Shown: in pieces, positions 17,572 to 26,854 of the stretch
How the letters are laid out: the number at the start of each line of letters is the position of its first letter
Position numbering within the stretch: position 1 is the stretch's first letter
Assembly (NCBI RefSeq): GCF_016508255.1
Contig: NZ_JADVKT010000006.1
Coordinates: 62,001-126,000, forward strand
DNA length: 64,000 nucleotides
DNA from: Acinetobacter calcoaceticus
GTDB taxonomy: Bacteria; Pseudomonadota; Gammaproteobacteria; Pseudomonadales; Moraxellaceae
Direction of reading: 5' to 3'
The notes under the pieces: generated by a model
What the model was told of the DNA's origin: nothing
The model's input: only the letters and a program-made list of their open reading frames with translations
Database searches by the model: none
Program-made: the position numbers and the translations under genes

Positions 17572-18018
17572 ATGAAATTTAAATTGAAATCTATTCTATA
17601 TATTTTCCCCTTAGTTCTATTAACATCATTAAGTCATGCAGGGGTTTATCAAGATAAGTTAAATCAGTGTTTTGAAAGTTCTGTGACAGAACAAGAGCGA
17701 AAAGATTTAACGCAATGGATATTTTTTGCAATGGCCTCAAACTCTGAATTGTCAGGCTTTACTCGTATTTCTTCTGATGAGTTAATTCTTGCAGATAAAA
17801 AGATTGCTAAAATTTATGAAAGAATTTTGACACAAAATTGTAATATGGCTGTTAAAGATGTGGTTAAAAATGAAGGTACGAATGCTCTGGAAAAATCATT
17901 TGAATATTTAGGTCAGCTTGCCATGCGCGGTATGCTTGTTGACAAGAATGTAAATCAACGAATTGGAAAATTTGCCCAGTATTTAGATGAGAGTAAATTT
18001 AAGAAAGCATTTGAATAA
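17572..18018 (+). CDS. Secreted hypothetical protein
   Basis: 148 residues from ATG 17572 (AGAGG upstream), with a clear signal peptide cleaved after SLSHA. The mature protein has two cysteines (NQCFESSV and TQNCNMAV) that could form a disulfide. A helical pattern includes LTQWIFFAMASNSELSG and a C-terminal YLDESKFKKAFE. No domain is recognised with confidence. It is more AT-rich than its neighbours and isolated between terminators, which would fit a lineage-specific gene. The function is unknown. Confidence 0.7.
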   Translation: MKFKLKSILYIFPLVLLTSLSHAGVYQDKLNQCFESSVTEQERKDLTQWIFFAMASNSELSGFTRISSDELILADKKIAKIYERILTQNCNMAVKDVVKNEGTNALEKSFEYLGQLAMRGMLVDKNVNQRIGKFAQYLDESKFKKAFE

Positions 18019-18083
18019 TTTAATTTGAAGATTATTTAAAACATCTATTTTTATAATTAGCTAGATAATCTAATTGCGAAAAT

Positions 18084-18116
18084 AAAAAACCAGTTTTAAT
18101 TAGAACTGGTTTTTTA
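18084..18116. terminator. Bidirectional terminator
   Basis: AAAAAACCAGTT / AACTGGTTTTTT flanked by A and T runs on both sides. It serves the secreted protein gene (+) and the MFS transporter gene (-), which converge here. Confidence 0.85.
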
Positions 18117-18142
18117 TTTTAAAATAGACATGATTTGGATAT

Positions 18143-19453
18143 TTAAATCTGATTATTCACATCATCATTTTTTGTTTCACGAATGAATAAGAAAGCGATG
18201 AGTGATAGAAGTGATGCCGCAGTAAGATAATAACCAACTGCATATAAACCATAAGTTTCAGCAAGCTTAGTTGCAATAAGTGGTGCAAATGACGCACCAA
18301 AAATACCTGCTAAGTTAAACGTTAATGCTGAACCTGTATAACGAACTGAAGTTGGAAAAAGTTCAGAAAGAACGGTACCAATCGGACCATAGGTCAACCC
18401 CATAATCGCCAAACCTGTACATAAGAAAAGGAAGACGATTAAGGTATTTCCAGACTCTAGCATGCTAGAGAAGAATAAGCCGAAAATTGCAGCGGCAACA
18501 CAGACGCCAATAGAAGTTGTTTTACGACCAAATTTTTCTGCAAAAATAGCCGATAAAGGAATAAATGCAGCAAAACAAAGTGTGGCAAAGAGTTGAAGTT
18601 CTAAGAACTCACCACGTGCATAGCCAAGCTTAGTGGTTCCCCAGTTTAAAGCAAATACGGTGGTCAGATAGAACACGACAAAAGTACAGATTGCTGCAAT
18701 CGTGCCAAGAATAAGTTTACCTGTATGTTTGGTTAAGACTTCTTTAAATGGAATATTTACTTCTTTTTGCTTATCTAAAACTTTTTGGAATGCTGGAGTC
18801 TCATGCAGCTTTAAACGGATATATAAGCCCACAATCACTAATACAGCACTTGCAATGAAGGGAATACGCCAGCCCCATTGCATGAAGGCCTGCTCAGGAA
18901 TAATTGCACCCAATAGTAAGAATGAACCAGTAGCCAAAATAAAGCCAATTGGAGCACCAAGCTGTGGAAACATGCCGTACCATGCTCTTTTACCTTCTGG
19001 GGCATTTTCAGTCGCGAGTAATACTGCACCACTCCATTCACCGCCCAACCCCAAACCTTGTCCTAAACGGCATACAGCCAATAGTAAAGGCGCGAAAATC
19101 CCGATTTGTGCATAGGTAGGAAGTAAACCAATACATACGGTTGAAACACCCATGGTGAGTAAAGCTGCAACCAGTGTAGCTTTACGGCCAATACGGTCTC
19201 CTAAATGACCGAACAGGGCTGCACCGATAGGGCGAGCAATAAAGGCAATTGCGAAGGTTGCTAAAGATTGTAGGACTGCGGCACTGCCACTACTAGCAGG
19301 GAAAAACAGGTGAGGAAAAATAAGAACGGCAGCAGTTGCATAGATATAAAAGTCGAAGAACTCAATGGTTGTGCCGACTAAGCTTGCAAACAAAACCCGT
19401 GTTTTTGAATTAGTGGCTACTGCCGGAGCAGCAGTCGCAGAGGTTGAATCCAT
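18143..19453 (-). CDS. MFS transporter, metabolite:H+ symporter (MHS) type
   Basis: A 12-helix inner-membrane symporter of 436 residues. The start is ATG 19453 (MDSTSATAAP), with AGGAC five bases upstream; an in-frame ATG at 19564 lies in unrelated AT-rich sequence. The GTTIEFFDFYIYATAAVLIF opening and the loop motif GHLGDRIGRKATL are those of the MHS subfamily (ShiA/YhjE/ProP relatives), whose substrates are small organic acids or osmolytes. The substrate here cannot be named. It is a single gene with its own terminator. Confidence 0.87.
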   Translation of the reverse strand: MDSTSATAAPAVATNSKTRVLFASLVGTTIEFFDFYIYATAAVLIFPHLFFPASSGSAAVLQSLATFAIAFIARPIGAALFGHLGDRIGRKATLVAALLTMGVSTVCIGLLPTYAQIGIFAPLLLAVCRLGQGLGLGGEWSGAVLLATENAPEGKRAWYGMFPQLGAPIGFILATGSFLLLGAIIPEQAFMQWGWRIPFIASAVLVIVGLYIRLKLHETPAFQKVLDKQKEVNIPFKEVLTKHTGKLILGTIAAICTFVVFYLTTVFALNWGTTKLGYARGEFLELQLFATLCFAAFIPLSAIFAEKFGRKTTSIGVCVAAAIFGLFFSSMLESGNTLIVFLFLCTGLAIMGLTYGPIGTVLSELFPTSVRYTGSALTFNLAGIFGASFAPLIATKLAETYGLYAVGYYLTAASLLSLIAFLFIRETKNDDVNNQI

Positions 19454-19585
19454 GTAAGTCCTTATATTAGTAAAATTTATTTTTAGTTTGCTATTCTTTT
19501 TTAGAGCATGTTTTTCTAAAAGAATAGCGTGAAAGAATATCATCCATGACTCTTTCAGGATCACTGAATATGAGTGAAAAATGGA

Positions 19586-20227
19586 CTAAACGATGTACCA
19601 ATAGATAGCAAGAAAATGTGCTCCTGCTCCTAAAAGCACAAAAATGTGCCAGATCGCATGGGTATATCTTACCTTTTTTAACGCGTAAAACAATGCTCCG
19701 ACAGTATAAGCAAGTCCGCCAATGATCAAGAAAATCAATGCGTCTTTGCTTAAATAGGTACGCATATCATCCATGACAAACACTGCAAGCCATCCCATCA
19801 CAATATAGGCAAGCAAAGAAATCTTTTGAAAACGATGAATGAAAACTAACTTGAAAAGTGTACCAATTGCGGCGATGGCCCATAGTGCAACTAGCAGATA
19901 ATGAGCTTTTGTAGTAGGAATTGCGATGCTTAAGAATGGAGTGTAAGTTCCAGCAATTAAATAATAGATCGCAGTATGGTCGAGTTTTTTATACCAGTAA
20001 CGTAGGTTTTGTGTTTGAGCAAAATGATAGAGTGTAGAACTGGTAAAAACCAAAATAAGGCTAAAAGAGTAAACCCATAGACCAATCCACTGACCAGTGG
20101 ATAAATAAGACCCTTTTATAATTAAAAGGATAGAGGCAATGACTGCCATGATAACACCAGCACCATGACTATAGGCATTAAATAGTTCTTCTTTAGGGTC
20201 GTAAGTTTCCAACACCGATTTACTCAT
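19586..20227 (-). CDS. trhA: PAQR-family membrane protein (hemolysin III / TrhA)
   Basis: 213 residues with seven predicted membrane helices. The PAQR signature is present: EELFNAYSHGAGVIMAV at the N-terminus, SSTLYHFAQT and KLDHTAIYYLIAGTYTPF in the middle, and HAIWHIFVLLGAGAHFLAIY at the end. These provide the conserved Ser, His and Asp residues of the family. Members are linked to membrane-fluidity homeostasis; hemolysin III is the older name. It is divergent from the methyltransferase at 20328. Confidence 0.9.
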   Translation of the reverse strand: MSKSVLETYDPKEELFNAYSHGAGVIMAVIASILLIIKGSYLSTGQWIGLWVYSFSLILVFTSSTLYHFAQTQNLRYWYKKLDHTAIYYLIAGTYTPFLSIAIPTTKAHYLLVALWAIAAIGTLFKLVFIHRFQKISLLAYIVMGWLAVFVMDDMRTYLSKDALIFLIIGGLAYTVGALFYALKKVRYTHAIWHIFVLLGAGAHFLAIYWYIV

Positions 20228-20327
20228 GAGTTTAATTTTTCAATTAAAAATACGAATGTATAGAAATACAAATCAGTCGTAAAGTTATTTTATTTTTAAC
20301 GTCAGACCCTTTAAACTTTCATTTCAT

Positions 20328-21566
20328 ATGAGTCATCATTTTTTAGGTATATTCGTGTCGGTTTTTTCCTTTGAGCAAGAACAACAATTCTTTCATGAAA
20401 CTCAGCAAATGCTTGAGCAACAAACTTTTGAGCGTTTGATCTTAAGTCAATATAAGGGAGAGTTGGCGCAGCTGGAAAAAATCACTTTCCGCGTAGTCGA
20501 GTTACATGGTCAGAAACAGCTTTCAGCGCTTTATCATTATGCGACACAGGATGTAACTAAAAACTATTCATTTGAAGAGGGGCTACAACAAATTGCAGCG
20601 CTTTTAGTTCAATGTAAGCAAGCTAACTTATTTTCAGTAAACCAAGAAATTCAGCTTAAAAAAAATAAGAAAAAAGCCATGTTAAATATGGGTAAAAAAC
20701 AAACTATAAACTCTATTCAAACTGTACAAGCTCATGATCGTGAAAAGCAACGCTATGTGCAGCAGGCTAATGCATTTTTGAAAGAACTTGGTATTACCGA
20801 TGAAAAAGGCCAAGTTATTCCAAGCATGGCCCGTAAATGGAAGCAGATTAATAAATTTATTGAAATTTTTGCCAGCGCCTACGAACAGATTGATGCATCT
20901 CAACAAGAGTTACGCATTGTCGATTTTGGTTCGGGTAAAGGTTATTTAACTTTTGCTTTATATGACTATTTACAAGAACAGCAGAAAACCCCATTGATTA
21001 CTGGTGTTGAACTTCGCAGTAATCTGGTGGAATTTTGCCAAAAGGTCGCACATAAAGTTGATTTTAAGCATTTAGACTTTTTTGAAGGTGATGTGCGTAG
21101 TTACCAACCAGAAAAACTTGATGTCATGATTGCCTTGCATGCTTGTGATGTTGCGACTGACTTCGCGATTCACACTGGAATTCGTTTAAATGCTTCTATG
21201 ATCATGTGCGCGCCATGCTGTCATAAAGAATTACGTCCACAATTACATAGTCCAGACGTTTTACAGCCAATGCTACAGTTTGGTATTCATGCTGGGCAAC
21301 AAGCTGAAATGTTGACTGATACATTACGTGCATTACTTTTAAAAGCATATGGCTATGAAACCAAAGTTTTTGAATTTGTATCGCTTGAACATACCAGTAA
21401 AAATAAAATGATTTTAGCAACCAAGCGCAAAAATGTTTCTGAACCTGATGCCAAGATCATGGCTCAGATTCAAGCCTTGAAAGAAATGTACGGTATTCAA
21501 AAACAAACGCTAGAATTGTTGTTACAAGATCAGTTGCCTATCGAAAATATTGGGTGTAAATGTTAA
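20328..21566 (+). CDS. SAM-dependent methyltransferase (PF13679-like)
   Basis: 412 residues. The central class I methyltransferase fold shows IVDFGSGKGYLTFAL (SAM motif I), GVELRSNLVEFCQ, and the LHACDVATDFAIHTG and CAPCCHKELRPQL blocks. This HACD...C..CCH pattern is shared with the METTL25 relatives. The N-terminal about 150 residues contain a lysine-rich segment (KKNKKKAMLNMGKKQ), suggesting RNA binding. A tRNA or rRNA substrate is plausible but unproven. The GNAT gene follows 12 bases later. Confidence 0.8.
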   Translation: MSHHFLGIFVSVFSFEQEQQFFHETQQMLEQQTFERLILSQYKGELAQLEKITFRVVELHGQKQLSALYHYATQDVTKNYSFEEGLQQIAALLVQCKQANLFSVNQEIQLKKNKKKAMLNMGKKQTINSIQTVQAHDREKQRYVQQANAFLKELGITDEKGQVIPSMARKWKQINKFIEIFASAYEQIDASQQELRIVDFGSGKGYLTFALYDYLQEQQKTPLITGVELRSNLVEFCQKVAHKVDFKHLDFFEGDVRSYQPEKLDVMIALHACDVATDFAIHTGIRLNASMIMCAPCCHKELRPQLHSPDVLQPMLQFGIHAGQQAEMLTDTLRALLLKAYGYETKVFEFVSLEHTSKNKMILATKRKNVSEPDAKIMAQIQALKEMYGIQKQTLELLLQDQLPIENIGCKC

Positions 21567-21578
21567 GCAGGTGAATTG

Positions 21579-21998
21579 ATGTATAAAATTAGAGCGGGTG
21601 GTTGGGAGCAGCTTGAGAAAGATGCGAAATACATCCGCGAGCAAGTTTTTATTCAAGAGCAAGGGATTGCGCCTGAAGATGAATGGGATGATTTGGATGC
21701 TACAGTTTTACACTTTATTGTGTATGACAACGAACAATCCATTGCGACAGCGCTTCTGTTGCCGCAGCATAGTGTAGGGCGTGTTGCTGTTTTAGTGCCT
21801 TATGGAAAGCAAGGTGTAGGTAAAATTTTAATGCAGCACATTATTGATTATGCGCGTCATCAGAAACTGCCTTATTTGAAACTTTCAGCACAAACTTATG
21901 TGATCGCTTTTTATGAAGCTTTGGGTTTTCATGTACAGGGTGAAGTTTACGAAGACTGTGGTATTCCACATATTGATATGATTTTAGAGTTAAATTGA
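21579..21998 (+). CDS. GNAT-family N-acetyltransferase
   Basis: 139 residues from ATG 21579, with AGGTG upstream. It has a GNAT core: VFIQEQGIAPEDEWDDLD near the start, then the acetyl-CoA loop VAVLVPYGKQGVGKILMQHI, then SAQTYVIAFYEALGFHVQGE. The overall form is like the ElaA/YjcF group of small acetyltransferases. The substrate is unknown. It lies 12 bases after the methyltransferase, so probably in the same operon. Confidence 0.85.
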   Translation: MYKIRAGGWEQLEKDAKYIREQVFIQEQGIAPEDEWDDLDATVLHFIVYDNEQSIATALLLPQHSVGRVAVLVPYGKQGVGKILMQHIIDYARHQKLPYLKLSAQTYVIAFYEALGFHVQGEVYEDCGIPHIDMILELN

Positions 21999-22023
21999 GA
22001 CTTCTTTTTAGAAATCTCAATTT
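21992..22023. terminator. Stem-loop over the GNAT stop codon
   Basis: AAATTGAGA (21992-22000) pairs with TCTCAATTT (22015-22023), extended inside by TTCT/AGAA. It covers the TGA stop and lies just before the convergent patatin stop at 22028. Confidence 0.5.
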
Positions 22024-22027
22024 AGAT

Positions 22028-22888
22028 TTATTTCATTGCATTCCAGCTTTCAATTGCTTGTAGACCTGTTTCTAAACCGACTTCATAACTGTAACGAAGC
22101 TTTTTAGGATTAGTACTTAAACGGCCAGCCATATTTTTAAGCGGCGGTGGGCAAACTTCTAAAATTTGCTGATCTGGGTTAGAACCACGTACGAAATCTA
22201 CCGAAGCGTTATAACGAGCACAGCGACTACGCAGACTATTTGCAAAACCATAATGATGTTTAAAAGCATATTTCGCGAGAAATTGATCACCTCTACTACT
22301 CGCCTTAAAGTAGTTTTGGGGACGGGTTCGTAACACTAATAGCTTTTTTACACCGCTTTGTTGGGCAGTCCAGCGCACAGGTAAAGCATCTGCAACACCA
22401 CCGTCAAAATAAGGCTCGCCCATAATATCGACAGGGTGGCGCGTTAATACTGGAATTGAGCTAGAAGCACGCAGTGCATTTAGTAAATTATCTTTACCAG
22501 CACGGAGATATTCCGCATGACCTGTTTTGGCATGCGTCAACACCATATAAAAATCAGGGTTTTTAGCAAAAAGACTTTGTTGGTCAAGAGGATGTTCTTG
22601 CTCACCAATTTCCCACATCCATTTTAAATCAAGTAAATCACCGCCTTTAAAAAAGCGTTTGTAATCGATGAATTCCGGACGCAGGGAGTGATCGACATAA
22701 AACGTTAAAGTACGGCCTTGTTGACCAGCTAAGTAGTTTGCAACGTTGGTTGAGCCAGATGATACGCCAACATATAAATCGAAGGGGTTGAACTGTTGCT
22801 GTAAAAAAGCGTCAAGTACGCCACTGGTAAAGGCACCACGCATGCCTCCACCCTCTACAACAAGTGCATTACGGGAAAAATCTGTCAT
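22028..22888 (-). CDS. Patatin-like phospholipase (YjjU-like)
   Basis: A cytosolic lipid acyl hydrolase candidate of 286 residues. The oxyanion loop GGGMRGAF is at 13-20. The nucleophile elbow is GVSSG (Ser43), and the catalytic Asp162 is in DGGVADALP. All parts of the Ser-Asp dyad are intact. There is no signal peptide and no autotransporter domain, so it is the intracellular E. coli YjjU type rather than a secreted PlpD/ExoU toxin. The small membrane peptide gene lies upstream with a 15-base gap. Confidence 0.87.
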   Translation of the reverse strand: MTDFSRNALVVEGGGMRGAFTSGVLDAFLQQQFNPFDLYVGVSSGSTNVANYLAGQQGRTLTFYVDHSLRPEFIDYKRFFKGGDLLDLKWMWEIGEQEHPLDQQSLFAKNPDFYMVLTHAKTGHAEYLRAGKDNLLNALRASSSIPVLTRHPVDIMGEPYFDGGVADALPVRWTAQQSGVKKLLVLRTRPQNYFKASSRGDQFLAKYAFKHHYGFANSLRSRCARYNASVDFVRGSNPDQQILEVCPPPLKNMAGRLSTNPKKLRYSYEVGLETGLQAIESWNAMK

Positions 22889-22903
22889 TTGAAAAATATC
22901 TGA

Positions 22904-23161
22904 TTACTGAGTTGATTGCTTGTGTTCTTGCATATCCATTCCAGGCATGTCGTCACTATGTTGAGCGTGTTGCTCTGTAGAGTGTTCAGCCTTTTGCTGC
23001 ATTTGCTCTTGTTGAGCTTTGCGCTGTGCTCCTGGCATATAGTCAGGTTCATTACTCATCGCTAAATAGAAAAAGCCAAGGAAAATCGCACTTAAAACAC
23101 CAACGATCAGAACAAATTTCCAGCCTAAACTTGCTGACTCGGAAGAATTTTTATCGGACAT
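22904..23161 (-). CDS. Small membrane peptide with His/Met-rich tail
   Basis: 85 residues from ATG 23161; a GTG at 23191 would add ten. It has a short polar start, one membrane helix (about 12-34, FVLIVGVLSAIFLGFFYLAM), then a hydrophilic tail with many Gln. The tail ends in a cluster of His, Met and Asp (EHSTEQHAQHSDD, MPGMDMQEH). Such His/Met clusters are seen in copper-binding proteins, so a metal-buffering role is an inference. It may be cotranscribed with the patatin gene 15 bases downstream. No family is recognised. Confidence 0.7.
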   Translation of the reverse strand: MSDKNSSESASLGWKFVLIVGVLSAIFLGFFYLAMSNEPDYMPGAQRKAQQEQMQQKAEHSTEQHAQHSDDMPGMDMQEHKQSTQ

Positions 23162-23252
23162 AAGAATTTCTCGAATGTGCTGTGGAAGCACAAAAATGAA
23201 GTCTATTTATAGCATATTTAGGTAGTAGGCTGAAATCTTAAAGGTCATAAAG

Positions 23253-23287
23253 AAAAGCCCATATAAATAAAATATATTTATATGGGC
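23253..23287 (-). terminator. Terminator of the fatty-acid oxidation operon
   Basis: On the minus strand GCCCATATAAATA / TATTTATATGGGC (13-bp arms, short loop) is followed by TTTTCTTT, about 40 bases after the stop of the 23326 gene. Confidence 0.8.
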
Positions 23288-23325
23288 AAGGTTCATGCAG
23301 TTTTTAAATATTCAATAGCTCTAAA

Positions 23326-25461
23326 TTATTGAATATTTTGTTTCTGCTCGGCTTTGGTTTTTAGCAAAGTTGGAGGTGTAAAGCGTTCACCATATTTGGC
23401 AGCTAACTCTTCAGCGCGTTTTTGTGCTTTATCAATACCATATTGATTTAGGAATTGAATTGCTCCACCCGTCCAAGGTGCATAACCAATCCCAAAGATA
23501 GAACCGACATTGGCATCAATCACAGATTCCAATACGCCTTCTTCATAACAACGTAAGGTATCTAAAGCCTGTACAAACAAAATGCGATCGATCATATCTT
23601 GTTCAGAAATATCATGATCTTTTTGCCAACGGTTCAAGCCTTCCCAAAGATGCTTTTTGCCATTTTCAGGATAGTCATAAAAACCTGCTCCAGCAGCTTT
23701 ACCTTTACGATTTAACTCATGAATCATGGTGTGAACAACTTCATCTACAGAAGTTTTAGGTAAATCTTTACCTTCGGCTTGTAGCGCTTTACGCGCCTCA
23801 CCAGCAACATGTTCAGTTAATGTTAAAGACACTTCATCTTGAATCGCGAGTGGTCCAACTGGCATACCAGCTTTCAGTGCTGCCATTTCAATACGTGCTG
23901 GGTGAACACCTTCAGCAAGCAAGCGCATACCTTCTTGAATGAAAGTACCAAACACACGACTGGTAAAGAAGCCACGGCTATCATTCACCACAATTGGTGT
24001 TTTTCCAATTTGTTGTACGAAGTCGTAGGCTTTAGCAAGTGTATCGCTTGAGGTGTTTTTACCTTTAATAATCTCAACTAACTGCATTTTGTCGACAGGG
24101 CTAAAGAAGTGTAGGCCGATAAACGCTTTCTCATTCTTACTTGCCTGAGCTAAACCCGTAATGGGTAAGGTTGAGGTATTTGATGCCATTACACCATTAG
24201 GCGCTAAATATTGTTCAGCTTCTTGAGTGACTTTTGCTTTAAGTTCTTGGTTTTCAAATACGGCTTCAATAATCAGATCACAGCCTTGTAGGTCTTGTGC
24301 TGAGGCAGTTGCTGTAATCAGTGATAAAACCTGATCACGTTTTTCTGCGGTCATGCGGCCTTGTGAAACACGTTTATCAAGAAGCTTCTGTGAGTACGCT
24401 TTGCCTTTTTCAGCATTTTCAATAGATACGTCTTTGAGTACAACAGCAATGCCTTTAATTGCTGTTGAATAGGCAATACCAGCACCCATCATGCCTGCAC
24501 CTAACACACCAACTTTAGTCGCTTGCCATTTTGCAATATCAGCAGGACGGCTAGCACCAGACTTAATTGCATTTAGAGCATGCCAGAAAGTGCCGATCAT
24601 ATTTTTGGAAATTTGGCCTGTTGTAAGCTGGGTAAAGTAGCGAGATTCAATACGCAGTGCAGTGTCTACATCAACTTGTGCGCCTTCAACTGCGGCTGCC
24701 ATAATTGCTTCAGGGGCAGGGTAACAACCTTTGGTCTTGTCTCTTAACATGGCTGGTGCAATTGCAAGAACTTGTGCAACTGCTGGAGTTTTTGGGTCGC
24801 CACCCGGAATTTTATAACCCTTCACATCAAAAGGTTGTTGAGATTTAGGATTAGCCTTTATCCAAGCAATTGCTTTATCTAAAAGCTCATGTTCATTTTC
24901 TGCAGTATCATGAATTAAACCTAAAGACTTTGCTTTATCAACACCGAACTGTTTGCCTTCCATTAAAAATGGAAAGGCGTTTTGAAGTCCAAGTAGACGT
25001 ACCATGCGGACAATACCACCGCCCCCAGGTAACAAACCTAAAGTTACTTCAGGTAAGCCAAATTTGCTTTTTGGGTCATTAATCGCAATACGGTGATGGC
25101 AACTTAGAGCGATTTCCCAGCCACCACCAAGTGCGGTGCCATTCAATGCTGCAACAACTGGAATCCCTAACGTTTCAATTGTACGTAAATGGCCTTTTAG
25201 TTTTTCAACCATATTGAAAAACTCAGTCGCATGTTCAGGCTGAACTTGAATTAGTTCATCTAAATCACCGCCTGCAAAGAAAGTTTTTTTAGCTGAGCGG
25301 AAAATAACGCCTGAAAGTTCTGTTTCTGCTTTAAGTTTCTGAGTCGCTTCATCGAGCGAGTCACGAAATTCTGCATTCATGGTATTTGCAGATTGGCCAG
25401 TTGAATCAAGTGTCAAAATGACAATATTGTCGGCATTTTTTTCGTATTGGATTGCACTCAT
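23326..25461 (-). CDS. Enoyl-CoA hydratase / 3-hydroxyacyl-CoA dehydrogenase (FadB/FadJ-like)
   Basis: A bifunctional beta-oxidation enzyme of 711 residues. The N-terminal crotonase domain (1-190) keeps both catalytic glutamates: Glu116 in GGGWEIALSCH and Glu138 in GLPEVTLGLLPGGGG. The NAD-binding domain starts with VGVLGAGMMGAGIAY (from 318), and the dehydrogenase His is in LHFFSPVDKMQLVEII. Two C-terminal HADH domains follow. It is the alpha partner of the thiolase encoded 18 bases upstream. Since Acinetobacter usually carries a canonical fadBA elsewhere, this may be a second, FadJI-like set (inference). Confidence 0.92.
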   Translation of the reverse strand: MSAIQYEKNADNIVILTLDSTGQSANTMNAEFRDSLDEATQKLKAETELSGVIFRSAKKTFFAGGDLDELIQVQPEHATEFFNMVEKLKGHLRTIETLGIPVVAALNGTALGGGWEIALSCHHRIAINDPKSKFGLPEVTLGLLPGGGGIVRMVRLLGLQNAFPFLMEGKQFGVDKAKSLGLIHDTAENEHELLDKAIAWIKANPKSQQPFDVKGYKIPGGDPKTPAVAQVLAIAPAMLRDKTKGCYPAPEAIMAAAVEGAQVDVDTALRIESRYFTQLTTGQISKNMIGTFWHALNAIKSGASRPADIAKWQATKVGVLGAGMMGAGIAYSTAIKGIAVVLKDVSIENAEKGKAYSQKLLDKRVSQGRMTAEKRDQVLSLITATASAQDLQGCDLIIEAVFENQELKAKVTQEAEQYLAPNGVMASNTSTLPITGLAQASKNEKAFIGLHFFSPVDKMQLVEIIKGKNTSSDTLAKAYDFVQQIGKTPIVVNDSRGFFTSRVFGTFIQEGMRLLAEGVHPARIEMAALKAGMPVGPLAIQDEVSLTLTEHVAGEARKALQAEGKDLPKTSVDEVVHTMIHELNRKGKAAGAGFYDYPENGKKHLWEGLNRWQKDHDISEQDMIDRILFVQALDTLRCYEEGVLESVIDANVGSIFGIGYAPWTGGAIQFLNQYGIDKAQKRAEELAAKYGERFTPPTLLKTKAEQKQNIQ

Positions 25462-25479
25462 TTTTAATATCCCTAATCT

Positions 25480-26685
25480 TTATACGCGTTCAATAATGGT
25501 GGCAATACCCATCCCACCACCAACACAGAGCGTCGCTAAACCGCGCTTTTTATCTTGTCGTTCAAGCTCATCAAGTAATGTACCTAAAATCATGGCACCC
25601 GTTGCTCCTAAAGGGTGACCTAAAGCAATCGCGCCACCATTTACATTAACCTTTTCGGGTGGAACATTGAGTTCATTAATAAAACGCATAACAACTGCTG
25701 CGAATGCTTCATTCACTTCAAATAGATCAATATCATCAATCGTTAGACCAGCTTTTTCTAAAGCTTTACGTGCGGCAGGAGCAGGGCCAGTCAGCATGAT
25801 GGTTGGGTCAGTACCGACTAATGCAGTTGCCAAAACTTTAGCGCGTGGTTTTAAATTTTGTTCTTTTACCGCTTTTTCAGAGGCCAATAAAACTACAGCT
25901 GCTCCATCGACAATGCCTGATGAGTTACCTGCGTGATGAACATGATTGATTTTTTGTGCTTCAGGATATTTTTGTAAAGCTACTGCATCAAAACCCATTT
26001 GCCCCATCATTTCAAAACTTGGGTTGAGCTTCGTTAGACCTTCGAGTGTCGTATTGCCTTTAATAAATTCATCTTTTTCTAAAATCACCACACCTGCGTG
26101 ATCTTTTACGGGTACGACTGAATGATTAAAATAACCATTTGATTGAGCCGTTGCCGCTTTTTGTTGTGACTTCACGGCAAAATTATCAACATCGGCGCGA
26201 CTATAGCCATCTAGGGTTGCAATAAGGTCAGCCCCGATGCCTTGCGGAACAAATGATGACTTAAGGTTTGTTTCAGGGTCTAATGCCCATGGTCCGCCAT
26301 CAGAACCCATTGGAATACGAGACATTGATTCAACGCCACCGGCAACAACTAAATCTTCCCAGCCGGAGCGGACTTTCATTGCTGCCATGTTGACTGCTTC
26401 TAAACCAGATGCACAAAAACGATTGATTTGCACCCCAGCAACATCATCATTCCAACCTGCTGCAATAGCTGCTGTTTTTGCAATGTCGCCACCTTGTTCA
26501 CCAATAGGCGTTACACAGCCCAGAACAATATCATCGACTTTAGACGTATCGAGTTGATGGCGTTGCTGTAATTCATTTAATAAGGTGGTGAGTAAGGTAA
26601 TTGGTTTTACTTCGTAAAGTGAGCCATCTTTTTTTCCTTTTCCGCGTGGGGTGCGAATGGCATCAATAATATAAGCCTCGCTCAT
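25480..26685 (-). CDS. Acetyl-CoA C-acyltransferase (3-ketoacyl-CoA thiolase)
   Basis: A thiolase that cleaves 3-ketoacyl-CoA in beta-oxidation. It has 401 residues from ATG 26685, with AGGAA upstream; an in-frame start at 26748 would add 21 unrelated residues. The nucleophile is Cys91 ([11 protein letters not shown]). [16 protein letters not shown] and the second cysteine in CVGGGMG are in place. It forms an operon with the bifunctional enzyme downstream and lies behind a separate AraC regulator. Chain-length preference cannot be read from sequence. Confidence 0.92.
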   Translation of the reverse strand: MSEAYIIDAIRTPRGKGKKDGSLYEVKPITLLTTLLNELQQRHQLDTSKVDDIVLGCVTPIGEQGGDIAKTAAIAAGWNDDVAGVQINRFCASGLEAVNMAAMKVRSGWEDLVVAGGVESMSRIPMGSDGGPWALDPETNLKSSFVPQGIGADLIATLDGYSRADVDNFAVKSQQKAATAQSNGYFNHSVVPVKDHAGVVILEKDEFIKGNTTLEGLTKLNPSFEMMGQMGFDAVALQKYPEAQKINHVHHAGNSSGIVDGAAVVLLASEKAVKEQNLKPRAKVLATALVGTDPTIMLTGPAPAARKALEKAGLTIDDIDLFEVNEAFAAVVMRFINELNVPPEKVNVNGGAIALGHPLGATGAMILGTLLDELERQDKKRGLATLCVGGGMGIATIIERV

Positions 26686-26801
26686 AGCAGTTCCTTTTTT
26701 ATTACTTAAACTTTGTTGTGCTTTGAGTGTACTGGTTTTAAAAGGCAACGCAATGACGATAAGCGCACCAGTCAGGTGATGATTTTTGCCAATAGAAATA
26801 C

Positions 26802-26827
26802 AAAAAAGCCCAAGTTGAACTTGGGCT
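26802..26827 (-). terminator. Terminator of the AraC-family gene
   Basis: On the minus strand AGCCCAAGTT / AACTTGGGCT followed by TTTTTT, about 30 bases after the stop at 26855. Confidence 0.85.
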
Positions 26828-26854
26828 AAATGTGAAACTAAAGAGATTTAAAAA

